This document shows positions 42,470 to 52,360 of a DNA stretch of 64,000 nucleotides, piece after piece (the stretch's first letter is position 1; every line of letters begins with the position of its first letter). Position numbers and translations under genes: made by a program. Below the pieces are notes generated by a model that saw nothing but the letters and a program-made list of their open reading frames with translations, was not told the DNA's origin and searched no databases. Source of the DNA: Bacteroides uniformis (lineage in GTDB: Bacteria; Bacteroidota; Bacteroidia; Bacteroidales; Bacteroidaceae); contig NZ_CP102263.1 of the NCBI RefSeq assembly GCF_025147485.1, positions 2,183,501 to 2,247,500 of the forward strand, read 5' to 3'.

Positions 42470-44216
42470 TTACGATAAATATCCTTTTGTGCAGGTGTCC
42501 TATAATTCGGATGACTGTATTTCCGGTTGGTTTGCCATTACCGATAGTATCAGTGAACGTTTGAAGGTACTGGAGAAGCCGTTGAAAGTGGTTGTGATTG
42601 AGTGCTATCAAGGAGTGTTTGAGAATGATATACGTAATGCTTTTGCCGGTAGGTTCAATAATGCTTTATTTGTTCATACAGATAGTGCGATGTTGCCGGA
42701 AGAGAAAATCAATGATTTTTTCTATCCTGATATTACCGATGATGAATTATTCGGCTATCTGACCCGGTATACAATGGAATGTTTTTTTGATTTCGATAAA
42801 GTTACTGGTATCCGGCAACAGATAGAAGATTTGCAGTCTGGTATTGTAATAGTCTATGGGGTTGGTGCGGCCTATCTTTGTGAACATCCTGATTTGTTGA
42901 TTTATGCCGATATGGCAAGATGGGAGATACAGTCCAGATTCCGTAAAAATGAAATATCAAATATAGGTGTCAACAATAAAGAAGAACGAACCTCCTTGCA
43001 GTATAAAAGAGCTTTTTTCGTAGATTGGAGAATATGCGATAGGCACAAAAAGATGCTGATGGCAAAGGTGGATTATGTTTTGGATACGAACCGGCGCAAT
43101 CATCCTAAGATGATTACAGGCAAAGCGATGTTTGAGGGATTGGAGAAAGCGGTAAATGGTCCGTTTCGTGTAGTTCCCTTTTTTGATCCGGGGCCTTGGG
43201 GAGGACAGTGGATGAAAGATGTTTGCGATTTAGAACGGACGATGCCTAATTATGCTTGGTGTTTTGACTGTGTACCTGAAGAAAACAGTCTGTTGTTGGC
43301 CTTTGGGGATGAGAAAGTGGAAATACCGTCAATTGATTTGATTTTTGCTTATCCCCGACAGTTATTGGGTGATGCTGTGTATGGCAGGTTTGGTGATGAG
43401 TTTCCAATACGGTTTGACTTTCTTGATACGATAGAAGGCGGCAATCTAAGCTTACAAGTTCATCCTTTGACTGAATATATACAACAGAAATTTGGGATGC
43501 ATTATACGCAGGATGAGAGCTACTATATTTTGGATGCTAAGGAGGGGGCAACTGTATATTTGGGTTTGAAGGATAATATTAAACCGGAGGAGATGCTTGA
43601 TGAATTGGAAAAATCGCAAAGGACTGGTGAATTTGAAGTGGAGAAGTATGTAGGTATTTATCCGGCAAAGAAGCATGATCATTTTTTAATTCCGGCTGGT
43701 ACGGTACATTGTTCGGGAAGGAATAGCATGGTACTTGAGATTAGTGCAACCCCATACATCTTTACATTTAAGTTGTGGGATTGGGGACGGATGGGACTGG
43801 ATGGCAGACCGCGTCCGATTAATATAGCTCATGGGGCTAATGTGATACAATGGAATAGAACGGAGTCTTGGGTGAAAGAAGAACTGATAAACAAGGTCTC
43901 TGTTATTGGTGAAGGAGATTCTTGGCGTGAAGAAAAGACGGGACTTCATGAATGGGAATTTATAGAAACAAGAAGACATTGGTTCACGGACAAAGTTTTG
44001 CATAAGAATGAGTCGGGTGTTAATGTTCTGAATCTGATTGAGGGACGTTCGGTGATAGTGGAAAGTCCTATAGGACAATTTTCTCCGTTTGTTGTCCATT
44101 ATGCGGAAACTTTTATTATTCCTGCTGCCATAAAGGAATATACAATAAAACCTTATGGGGAGTCTGAAGGAATGGAATGTGGAACAATTAAAGCTTTTGT
44201 AAGACATCATGCATAA
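42453..44216 (+). CDS. Two-domain class I mannose-6-phosphate isomerase
   Basis: A 587-residue protein. The C-terminal 350 residues are a class I phosphomannose isomerase cupin: NLSLQVHP near residues 331-338 and DESYYILDA and IPAGTVHCSGRNSMVLEIS supply the zinc ligands and active site. The N-terminal 215 residues form a separate domain with VVVIECYQGVFENDIRNAF, GIVIVYGVGAAYL and IYADMARWEIQSRF; it resembles nucleoside/NMP-kinase folds in layout but lacks a GKS/T P-loop. Ordinary phosphomannose isomerases are 300-400 residues. It overlaps its neighbours by 17 and 8 bases. The enzyme converts mannose 6-phosphate to fructose 6-phosphate; the extra domain may bind a sugar phosphate or nucleotide. 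Confidence 0.8.
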   Translation: MKYSANYDKYPFVQVSYNSDDCISGWFAITDSISERLKVLEKPLKVVVIECYQGVFENDIRNAFAGRFNNALFVHTDSAMLPEEKINDFFYPDITDDELFGYLTRYTMECFFDFDKVTGIRQQIEDLQSGIVIVYGVGAAYLCEHPDLLIYADMARWEIQSRFRKNEISNIGVNNKEERTSLQYKRAFFVDWRICDRHKKMLMAKVDYVLDTNRRNHPKMITGKAMFEGLEKAVNGPFRVVPFFDPGPWGGQWMKDVCDLERTMPNYAWCFDCVPEENSLLLAFGDEKVEIPSIDLIFAYPRQLLGDAVYGRFGDEFPIRFDFLDTIEGGNLSLQVHPLTEYIQQKFGMHYTQDESYYILDAKEGATVYLGLKDNIKPEEMLDELEKSQRTGEFEVEKYVGIYPAKKHDHFLIPAGTVHCSGRNSMVLEISATPYIFTFKLWDWGRMGLDGRPRPINIAHGANVIQWNRTESWVKEELINKVSVIGEGDSWREEKTGLHEWEFIETRRHWFTDKVLHKNESGVNVLNLIEGRSVIVESPIGQFSPFVVHYAETFIIPAAIKEYTIKPYGESEGMECGTIKAFVRHHA

Positions 44217-44994
44217 AGATAATTTTGATAAGGGGATTGATATAGGGATAACAGAAAATCCGTTAGGTTTTATTTATGGTAAGGACGTTTTTGGCCCGAC
44301 AGTAGAAAACCGGTGGTTGGATGATATCCGGTCTAGTTTGTTGGATCCGAAATGTGAAGGACCGGATATTGTCTATTCTATAGCTATGGATGTGGGTAAG
44401 ACTGTTCATAAAGCGCTTTTGCAAAAACAGCATTTGCTTTTTGGAGTAGTGGCTTATGCCAAAGGAAGTTTGGGAATGGAACCCATTCGCAGTCAGGGAC
44501 ATATTCATAAGGTCTCACCTTTTAGTCAATGGTCCACTCCAGAGGTTTATGAGATATGGAATGGAGAGGCGGTCATTTACATGCAAGAGTCGGCTACAGA
44601 TGAACCGGGGAGGTGTTATGCTGTTTATGCACAGCCTGGCGATGTGGTGGTGGTCCCTCCATATTGGGTACATGCTACCATTAGTACGAATGCAGATGAA
44701 TCTCTTGTGTTTGGTGCATGGTGTGACCGTGAATATGGTTTTGAATATGCTGAGATTCGTCGTCATAAAGGTATTGCATGGTATCCTGTTTTTGAGGGTG
44801 ATGGATTGAAGTGGATCAGAAATACAAACTATCATTTTTCGGAACTGGTAAGAAAGGCTCCAAGAGAGTATCATGATTTAGGTATTGGGAAAGGTAAATC
44901 CATTTATAAAATTTTTGAAGATGCTCCGGATACTTTCTTATATGTTCCGAATCCGTCAGTGAAAAAGGAAGTTTGGATAAGTTTTGAACCCTAA
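44209..44994 (+). CDS. Cupin-type glucose-6-phosphate isomerase (second copy)
   Basis: A 261-residue cupin isomerase related to archaeal phosphoglucose isomerase, with ligands H98-x-H100 in SQGHIHKVSPFSQWSTPEVYEI and a later His in VVVPPYWVHATIST. It is 70 residues longer than the first copy, with extra N- and C-terminal segments. The start overlaps the phosphomannose isomerase stop by 8 bases, so the three isomerases and the kinase are made from one tightly coupled message. Exact sugar-phosphate specificity is open. Confidence 0.8.
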   Translation: MHKDNFDKGIDIGITENPLGFIYGKDVFGPTVENRWLDDIRSSLLDPKCEGPDIVYSIAMDVGKTVHKALLQKQHLLFGVVAYAKGSLGMEPIRSQGHIHKVSPFSQWSTPEVYEIWNGEAVIYMQESATDEPGRCYAVYAQPGDVVVVPPYWVHATISTNADESLVFGAWCDREYGFEYAEIRRHKGIAWYPVFEGDGLKWIRNTNYHFSELVRKAPREYHDLGIGKGKSIYKIFEDAPDTFLYVPNPSVKKEVWISFEP

Positions 44995-45008
44995 AATATA
45001 AGTTTAAT

Positions 45009-46418
45009 ATGAAAAACAGACATATAATATTTTTAATAGCTACAGTTGTAGCAACAGGAGGATTGCTTTTCGGCTTTGATACTGGGGTAATTTCAGGAGC
45101 GATTCCATTTCTTCAGTCAGATTGGGGAATAGATAATAATGATGTTGAATGGATTACGGCGGCTGGTTTGTTGGGAGCTATGTTGGGGGCTGTATGTTGT
45201 GGGCGTTTATCTGATATATTTGGAAGAAGAAAAATCATATTGGTTTCTGCTGTGATATTTGCAGTGGGAGCGTTATGGTCAGGACTGGCAACGGATTTGA
45301 AGAGCTTGGTTTTTTCTCGTCTGTTTCTTGGTATAGCTATAGGTGTGGCATCATTTACTGTTCCATTGTATATAGCAGAAATTGCTCCAGCTAAATCCAG
45401 GGGACGTCTGGTTTCAATGTTTCAGTTAATGGTTACAATAGGTATTTTACTTTCATACATGTCAGATACCTTTTGGGCTGATGAAAACAAGTTGGATTGT
45501 TGGAGATGGATGTTTTGGGCAGGTGTCGTACCGGCTTTGGTATTACTGGTAGGTATGTGTTTTGTGCCTGAAACACCTCGGTGGCTGTTGAGTAAAGGAC
45601 GGTTGAAAGAATGTAGGAAAGTGTTGCAGAAAATAGAACCGGAAAATACAGTAAATGATTTAATTGGACAAATGGAGGTGGAAATAGAGAAAGATAGGAA
45701 TAGTGCGGTAGGATGGCGATATTTGATGCAGCCTTGGTTGAGAACTCCTCTAATGATTGCTGTTTGTATTATGTTTTTTCAACAGTTTGTAGGTATTAAC
45801 ACAGTTATTTATTATAGTCCGAAGATTTTCCTGATGGCAGGATTTGAAAGTACACTCTCTGCTATTTGGGCTTCTGTAGGTATTGGAATTGTAAATGTTG
45901 TATTTACAGTGATTTCTCTTTATTTAGTGGATAGAATCGGACGACGAAAGTTGTATTTTATTGGTCTGTCAGGAATTGCCTTTTCTGTTTTGTGCCTTAG
46001 TGCTTGTTTTATTTATGCTAATCAGTTGGGCGAAATCGGAAGGTGGTTAATGGTCATTTTTATGTTTGGATATGTTGCATTTTTTGCAATTAGTATTGGA
46101 CCTTTGGGATGGTTGGTCATTTCCGAGATATTTCCGCAGAAAGTACGGGGATTGGGGACTTCGATAGGTTCATTGGCTGTATGGATATTTAATTGCATTG
46201 TCTCCTTTACTTTCTTTAAGATTATAGATTTTTTTTCTATACCAGGTACCGAAATTGTTGTTGGACAAACGACTTCTGAGAATCCGGCAGGTGCATTTTT
46301 TCTTTATGGATTTATTGCCGTGTTGGGTTTGGTATGGGGGTATTTATTCTTGCCGGAGACAAAAGGGTTATCATTGGAGGAGATTGAACAGAAATGGAGA
46401 AAAAATAGAGAATGTTGA
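45009..46418 (+). CDS. Sugar porter MFS transporter (XylE/AraE-like)
   Basis: A 469-residue inner-membrane proton symporter with 12 hydrophobic segments and sugar-porter signatures: GGLLFGFDTGVISGAIPFL, GRLSDIFGRRK, PETPRWLLSKGR, QQFVGINTVIYYSP, DRIGRRKLY and LPETKGLSLEEIE. It should import a monosaccharide released in the periplasm by the glycosidases encoded downstream, supplying the ROK kinase. It follows the isomerase by 14 bases. Confidence 0.93.
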   Translation: MKNRHIIFLIATVVATGGLLFGFDTGVISGAIPFLQSDWGIDNNDVEWITAAGLLGAMLGAVCCGRLSDIFGRRKIILVSAVIFAVGALWSGLATDLKSLVFSRLFLGIAIGVASFTVPLYIAEIAPAKSRGRLVSMFQLMVTIGILLSYMSDTFWADENKLDCWRWMFWAGVVPALVLLVGMCFVPETPRWLLSKGRLKECRKVLQKIEPENTVNDLIGQMEVEIEKDRNSAVGWRYLMQPWLRTPLMIAVCIMFFQQFVGINTVIYYSPKIFLMAGFESTLSAIWASVGIGIVNVVFTVISLYLVDRIGRRKLYFIGLSGIAFSVLCLSACFIYANQLGEIGRWLMVIFMFGYVAFFAISIGPLGWLVISEIFPQKVRGLGTSIGSLAVWIFNCIVSFTFFKIIDFFSIPGTEIVVGQTTSENPAGAFFLYGFIAVLGLVWGYLFLPETKGLSLEEIEQKWRKNREC

Positions 46419-46445
46419 AGGAATAAATCATTAAAAAAATGATAT

Positions 46446-49007
46446 ATGAAAAATGGATTTTATTTTTTAGGTCTATGTATCTGCTTGTGTTTATGGGCTT
46501 CTTGCTCCAGTATGGAAGAAGTACGTGATTATAATGAAAAATATACGGGAGAGTATACGAGCAGGATTGCTTTCCCTATTGGGGGATTGGGGACGGGAAT
46601 GTTTTGTGTAGAAGGTAGTGGTGCAATTTCTAATATGAATATTAGGCATAAAACTGAGATGTTGAATGAACCGACAATGTTTGCCGGATTATATTTGAAA
46701 GGGGTAGATAATGGTAGTATTGTTGTGGAAGGACAAGTACCGGATTGGAAAAAATTTGGCCAACCACAGTCAACAAAAGGATACGGCGGCACGTGGGGAT
46801 TACCTCGATTTAAAGATTGTGATTTTGAAGTAAAATTCCCTTTTGCCAAATTGAGAATGAGTGACGATGAACTGAAGATGGACGTGACAATGAAGGTTTG
46901 GAATCCATTTATTCCTACAGATGAAAATAACTCAGGGCTTCCAGTTGCTGGTTTTGAATATACGTTTAAAAATAAATATGCTAAAGAAGTAGAAGCCATA
47001 TTTTCTTATAATTCAAAGAACTTTGTAGATATTCGTAATGGAGGAGCATCTATTAGGCCAATTGAAAATGGTTTTATAATATCACAGAAAGGAACAGAAA
47101 CGCAGCCGTTTCATCAGGCTGATTTTGCAATCTTTACAGATGAACCGGAAACTAAGGTTAATTATTGTTGGTTTAGAGGATGGTCTTTTGACTCATTCAC
47201 GATGTGCTGGAATGAGATGAGCAGTGGGGTAATTAAAGAAAATCCTGCTAATATGGCGGATGCTCCCGGAGCTTCCTTGTATGTACCGTTTAGATTGCAA
47301 CCGGGAGAGTCAAAGACAATCCGTTTATATATGGCATGGTACGTTCCTTTCTCATTAGTTCGTGAGGGATTGGAACCGATTGATGATGTAGATGTACCTA
47401 TCGTACCTGTAGTTAATGAAAGAGGAGAGCCCGCAGGCTATATTGATACTTCCATTCAGTTGTCCGATAAATACCGTCCCTGGTATAGCAGTAGATTTGC
47501 AAATATAGAGGAAGTCGCAGACTATTGGATGAAAAATTATAATACGTTGAAAGAAAAAACAGAGCTGTTTACTGATGCATTTTATGCTACAACTTTGCCT
47601 GCTGAAGTTGTTGAAGCTGTTGCTGCTAATCTTACTATATTAAAATCACCTACGATTTTTCGGCAATACGATGGTCGGATGTGGAATTGGGAAGGTTGCG
47701 GTAATGAATATGGCTCTTGCTATGGTTCTTGTACACATGTTTGGAATTATGCTCAAGCTATACCTCATTTGTTTCCTAAAATGGAAAGAACACTGAGGGA
47801 AACGGAATTTTTTGTTAGTCAAGCTAAGAATGGGCACCAAGCATTTCGCTCTGCACTTCCTATCCGACCCATCAGACATAATTTTCATGCAGCAGCTGAT
47901 GGGCAGTTAGGTGGTATTATGAAAGTATACCGTGATTGGCATATATATGGTAATGACGAATGGTTGAAGTTGATTTATTCATACGTACAGAATAGTCTTG
48001 ATTATTGCATTAATACGTGGGATCCTAAAAGGAAAGGTGTTATAGAGGAACCTCATCATAATACTTATGACATTGAATTTTGGGGGCCTAGTGGTATGAT
48101 TAATAGTTACTATACTGGCGCATTACAAGCATTTGTTGCTATGGGTGAACATTTGGAGAAAGATATGACAGAATATAGAGAGTTGCTAGATAAGAGTATT
48201 GACTACATGGAAAATCAATTGTACGACGGTGAATATTTTATTCAAAATATTCGTTGGAAGGAGTTGCAGGCTTCTGATCCGACGAAAGTACAGTCTGTCA
48301 ATTCTAATTATTCGAAAGAGGGTTTGGATTTATTGGAAAAGGAAGGGCCGAAATATCAATACGGAAAAGGCTGTTTATCTGATGGAGTAGTAGGAGCATG
48401 GCTTTCTTTGGTCTGTGGACTGGACGAGGCTATAGATAGAAAGAAAATATTAAGTCATTTATTGTCTGTTCATAAATATAATTTAAAGAGGAATCTCAGA
48501 AAACATGTAAATCCTCAGCGCTCGACTTTTGCTTTAGGTGATGAAGGAGGCTTATTATTATGTTCATGGCCCAAAGGAGGAAAGTTACAACTTCCTTTTG
48601 TTTACTCCAATGAGGTATGGACAGGTATTGAATATCAAGTGGCTTCTCATTTGATGTTTGAAGGTGAGGTTGAGAAAGGACTTGATATTGTCCGTACTTG
48701 TCGTGATCGGTATGATGGAAGAGTACGTAACCCATTTAATGAATATGAATGTGGGGCATGGTATGCCCGTGCAATGTCTAGTTATGCTATGCTCCAAGCT
48801 TTGACTGGAATACAGTATGATGCAGTGGATTCTACTTTATATATTGATTCAAGGATAGGTGATGATTTTACGTCTTTTTTGTCGACGGAAACAGGTTTTG
48901 GTAATGTTGGTCTAAAAGATGGTAAACCTTTCATTGAGGTGAAATATGGGAAGATTGATGTGAAAAAGTGCTTTGTTTCTGACATAGAAACAGATTTTGT
49001 TAATTGA
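46446..49007 (+). CDS. GH116 family glycoside hydrolase, lipoprotein (first copy)
   Basis: An 853-residue protein with lipoprotein signal (LCLWASC, acylated Cys20). It has the GBA2-type N-terminal beta domain (FPIGGLGTGMFCVEGSGAISN) and a C-terminal (alpha/alpha)6 barrel with YDGRMWNWEG, SCTHVWNYAQAIPHLFP and HNTYDIEFWGPSGM; Asp542 in the last motif corresponds to the family acid/base. GH116 enzymes are retaining beta-glucosidases, beta-xylosidases or beta-N-acetylglucosaminidases. A close paralogue ends the operon at 60820. Probably periplasmic or surface-anchored. Confidence 0.87.
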   Translation: MKNGFYFLGLCICLCLWASCSSMEEVRDYNEKYTGEYTSRIAFPIGGLGTGMFCVEGSGAISNMNIRHKTEMLNEPTMFAGLYLKGVDNGSIVVEGQVPDWKKFGQPQSTKGYGGTWGLPRFKDCDFEVKFPFAKLRMSDDELKMDVTMKVWNPFIPTDENNSGLPVAGFEYTFKNKYAKEVEAIFSYNSKNFVDIRNGGASIRPIENGFIISQKGTETQPFHQADFAIFTDEPETKVNYCWFRGWSFDSFTMCWNEMSSGVIKENPANMADAPGASLYVPFRLQPGESKTIRLYMAWYVPFSLVREGLEPIDDVDVPIVPVVNERGEPAGYIDTSIQLSDKYRPWYSSRFANIEEVADYWMKNYNTLKEKTELFTDAFYATTLPAEVVEAVAANLTILKSPTIFRQYDGRMWNWEGCGNEYGSCYGSCTHVWNYAQAIPHLFPKMERTLRETEFFVSQAKNGHQAFRSALPIRPIRHNFHAAADGQLGGIMKVYRDWHIYGNDEWLKLIYSYVQNSLDYCINTWDPKRKGVIEEPHHNTYDIEFWGPSGMINSYYTGALQAFVAMGEHLEKDMTEYRELLDKSIDYMENQLYDGEYFIQNIRWKELQASDPTKVQSVNSNYSKEGLDLLEKEGPKYQYGKGCLSDGVVGAWLSLVCGLDEAIDRKKILSHLLSVHKYNLKRNLRKHVNPQRSTFALGDEGGLLLCSWPKGGKLQLPFVYSNEVWTGIEYQVASHLMFEGEVEKGLDIVRTCRDRYDGRVRNPFNEYECGAWYARAMSSYAMLQALTGIQYDAVDSTLYIDSRIGDDFTSFLSTETGFGNVGLKDGKPFIEVKYGKIDVKKCFVSDIETDFVN

Positions 49008-49096
49008 TAGAGAAAGGAGGAATAATGGAAATAAGAAGAAAGTAATTATACAGTGGTGAATCTAATAATAGTTTGAAACACAAATAATCAAAAAAA

Positions 49097-52000
49097 ATGA
49101 AAACAATAGACATTAAATCTAATAGCAGGATATTACATTGGGCATTTTATATTTTCCTTTTTACTGTTTTGAGTGTGGGAAGTGTATATGCATCGGAAGA
49201 TACTCCGTCTGTATTATCCACTAATCAATCAGAAAAGAAAACAGTAAAAGGAAATGTGATGGATGAATATGGACAACCATTGGTGGGGGTAGCTGTACAA
49301 GTTAAAGGAACTTCATTAGGTGTTGTTACTGATTTGGATGGAAATTTTAGTTTTAGTATTCCAGTTGATAGTCGTGCCTTGTTATTTTCTTATTTGGGAA
49401 TGAAAACTCAAGAGGTATCTGCCAATAAGAGTAACTATAAAATAGTGATGGTAGAGGATGCCACCCAAATGGAGGAAGTTGTAGTCATTGGGTATGGTTC
49501 TCAGTCTCGTGAGAAGATTACGACATCTGTGACCAAGCTTGATAAAGAGGCTTTGAAGAATGTACCCTATGCAAATGCAGCTTCAGCCTTACAAGGTACA
49601 GTGTCTGGTGTACGTGTGCAAAGTATTTCAGGGCAACCAGGTGCAGAACCTCGTATTATAGTCCGTGGTGGTACTTCCATTAATAATCCTAATGGTGCTA
49701 CTCCACTATATATTATTGATGGTGTTATGAGGGCGAATATGGTTCATATAGCTTCGGAAGATATTGAATCTATCCAAATTCTGAAAGATGCTGCTGCTAC
49801 TTCTATTTATGGAGCCCAAGGTTCAAATGGTGTTGTAATTGTTACTACTAAAAAGGGGAAGGCCGGTAAAACCAGAGTTGAATATAGATATAATCTGACA
49901 ATTTCTGATATTGGTAAAAAATATGAATTTGCCAATGCTGAAGAATTTTTGACCCTTATGAGGAAAGGTATGATTTCACCAGCGAAATTTGGAAAAGCTA
50001 CCGAACAAAGATTGATAGGACATTTAGGTTATGGAACAGGAAATGATCTGACTAATAATACTGCCTTCTCTACTCAATACTTGACTGATGAGAATCGCTA
50101 TAAATTAGATCAAGGGTGGAAATCAATGCCAGATCCAGTAGATCCGAGTAAGACATTGTTATACTCAGATACTGATTTTCAGGATAAAATTTATCGTACT
50201 GGTTTTTCTCATAATCACCATATTGAAGTTTCAGGTGGAACGGAAAAGGCTACCTTTAATATGGGATTAGGGTATATGACTAATGAAGGAACTGTTATTA
50301 CAACTTCATATAAACGGTATAATTTTAGTTTGAATGGTTCTTTGCAAGCACGGGATAATTTGAAAATTTCAGCTAGAACTACTTATTCAAACTCGTTTAC
50401 GTATGGTTCTCCATTAGCTGCAGATGCAACATTCTATCGTTCACCGGCTGCCTCACCTACCACTAAATTCAGATTTGAAGATGGTAGTCTGGCTCCAGGA
50501 GCTGCCCAGTATCTGGGAAATGCTGTATATCATATGAACAAGGCACAAAGAGAGTATGACTATCAGAATTTATCAATAGGAGTAGATGCAGATTGGACTA
50601 TATTGCCAGGATTGTCTTTCAAACCAGCTCTTTCTTTATTTGAAGTGAACAGTAATAACTATACTTTTTGGGATGCTTTTTGGAATGGACCGAGAGATTA
50701 TATAACTACAAGAAATGCAAATGCTGATACTTACAAATGGCGGCAATATCAGGCAGATGCTGTATTCAACTATGTTAAATCTTTCAATGAAAAACACAAT
50801 TTGAATGTAACAGCTGGTTATGCTTATTATTTTAGGAAAGAGGCCCGTTTAGCAGCTGCTGGTAGAGGTGCTTCTACTGATTTGATTCCTACTTTGAATG
50901 CCTCAAGTGTTCCTGTAAGTGTGAGTAGTTCTATTACAGAGCGATCTATGCAAGGTATTTTTGCTCGTATAGGGTATGATTATAAGGATAAATATTTGAT
51001 TTCTGTATCTGCAAGATATGACGGTGCTTCCAATTTGGGTACGAACAACAAATGGGGATTTTTTCCTGGCGTGTCATTAGGGTGGCATGTGGATAAAGAA
51101 AAGTTCTGGTCATTTATGCCTGAGAATCTAATGCGTCTGAAATTGCGTGCCAGCTATGGAGTAAATGGTAATATTTCAGGCTTGGGGGATTATACGGCTC
51201 AAGGTAGTTATAGTGTAGGATCTAAATATTTAGGTAATGCAGGTATCACTATGGGAACTATGGCAAATCAAGACTTGAGTTGGGAGGAGTCTAAGACATT
51301 TGATATCGGTACTGATATTTCCTTTTTTAATAATCGGTTAAACTTTATCTTTGATTATTTCAATCGTACCACAGATAATTTGCTGACAAATCGCACTTTA
51401 CCTCATTCTACAGGCTTTGGCTCTATTTTCACTAATTTAGGGCGTTTACAAAATAGAGGTATTGAGTTGGAAATGAATGCAAGAATATTACCGGTATCCA
51501 GTTCTATTCAATGGTCATTAGGTTTTAATGCCTCGAAGGTGACCAATAAAATATTGAAGCTGCCAGATAATGGGGTTGAAAATAATCGGATTGGTGGTGA
51601 GTACATTTGGGATGCTAAACTGGGTAAACATACTTGGCAAGGTGGTTTACAGGAAGGAGGACGAATTGGAGATTTGTTTGCCTATAAGATGATAGGTGTA
51701 TATTCTACTGATGAGGAAGCACAGAATGCTAATGAGCCGATAGATAATGTTATTACAGTCCCTGATAAAACCAAATATGGTGGTGATGCAAAGTGGCAAG
51801 ATACTGATGGTAATGGTGTGATTGACAGTAAAGACCGTGTATATGTTGGTAATATTTATCCGGATTGGACTGGGGGTATTAATACTTCTCTATCTTATAA
51901 AGGGTTCGATTTGTATTGCAGACTTGATTTTACATTGGGTCATACCATATATAATTTTGCCAAAGGCTTTTTGGATTATAATTGGCAGGGTGATAATAAT

Positions 52001-52348
52001 ATGACGAAAGATGTCGTAAATCGCTCCTGGAAAGAACAAGGTGACAAAGCGGACATGCCGAGATTCTATTGGCATGGTGATCGTGGACAGCAGAATGCTA
52101 TCCGAGGTAGCTCTTTGTATCATGAATCAGGAGATTTTCTAGCCATTAGAGAAGTTTCTTTAAGTTATACAGTTCCTGCAAATATCATACAAAAGATTCG
52201 TTTAAGCGGACTTCGGTTTACGGTTACGGGAAATAATCTGCACTATTTTACTAAATATTCTGGTCTTAATCCAGAAGAAGGTGGACAGGATAATGGTAGA
52301 TATGCTATGCCGAGAAATATTATTTTTAGTGCAAATGTATCATTTTAA
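49097..52348 (+). CDS. SusC-like TonB-dependent outer membrane transporter
   Basis: A 1083-residue transporter that imports oligosaccharides through the outer membrane with the SusD lid. Signal peptide (about 1-31), carboxypeptidase-regulatory-like domain (KGNVMDEYGQPLVGVAVQVKG, about 50-125), SusC/RagA motif EEVVVIGYGSQ near 130, plug domain (LKDAAATSIYGAQGSNGVV) and a beta barrel ending in Phe (FSANVSF). There is no N-terminal secretin/anti-sigma signalling domain, which agrees with the lack of a sigma/anti-sigma pair. It is 12 bases before susD. Confidence 0.97.
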   Translation: MKTIDIKSNSRILHWAFYIFLFTVLSVGSVYASEDTPSVLSTNQSEKKTVKGNVMDEYGQPLVGVAVQVKGTSLGVVTDLDGNFSFSIPVDSRALLFSYLGMKTQEVSANKSNYKIVMVEDATQMEEVVVIGYGSQSREKITTSVTKLDKEALKNVPYANAASALQGTVSGVRVQSISGQPGAEPRIIVRGGTSINNPNGATPLYIIDGVMRANMVHIASEDIESIQILKDAAATSIYGAQGSNGVVIVTTKKGKAGKTRVEYRYNLTISDIGKKYEFANAEEFLTLMRKGMISPAKFGKATEQRLIGHLGYGTGNDLTNNTAFSTQYLTDENRYKLDQGWKSMPDPVDPSKTLLYSDTDFQDKIYRTGFSHNHHIEVSGGTEKATFNMGLGYMTNEGTVITTSYKRYNFSLNGSLQARDNLKISARTTYSNSFTYGSPLAADATFYRSPAASPTTKFRFEDGSLAPGAAQYLGNAVYHMNKAQREYDYQNLSIGVDADWTILPGLSFKPALSLFEVNSNNYTFWDAFWNGPRDYITTRNANADTYKWRQYQADAVFNYVKSFNEKHNLNVTAGYAYYFRKEARLAAAGRGASTDLIPTLNASSVPVSVSSSITERSMQGIFARIGYDYKDKYLISVSARYDGASNLGTNNKWGFFPGVSLGWHVDKEKFWSFMPENLMRLKLRASYGVNGNISGLGDYTAQGSYSVGSKYLGNAGITMGTMANQDLSWEESKTFDIGTDISFFNNRLNFIFDYFNRTTDNLLTNRTLPHSTGFGSIFTNLGRLQNRGIELEMNARILPVSSSIQWSLGFNASKVTNKILKLPDNGVENNRIGGEYIWDAKLGKHTWQGGLQEGGRIGDLFAYKMIGVYSTDEEAQNANEPIDNVITVPDKTKYGGDAKWQDTDGNGVIDSKDRVYVGNIYPDWTGGINTSLSYKGFDLYCRLDFTLGHTIYNFAKGFLDYNWQGDNNMTKDVVNRSWKEQGDKADMPRFYWHGDRGQQNAIRGSSLYHESGDFLAIREVSLSYTVPANIIQKIRLSGLRFTVTGNNLHYFTKYSGLNPEEGGQDNGRYAMPRNIIFSANVSF

Positions 52349-52360
52349 TAAAGTAAAGTT

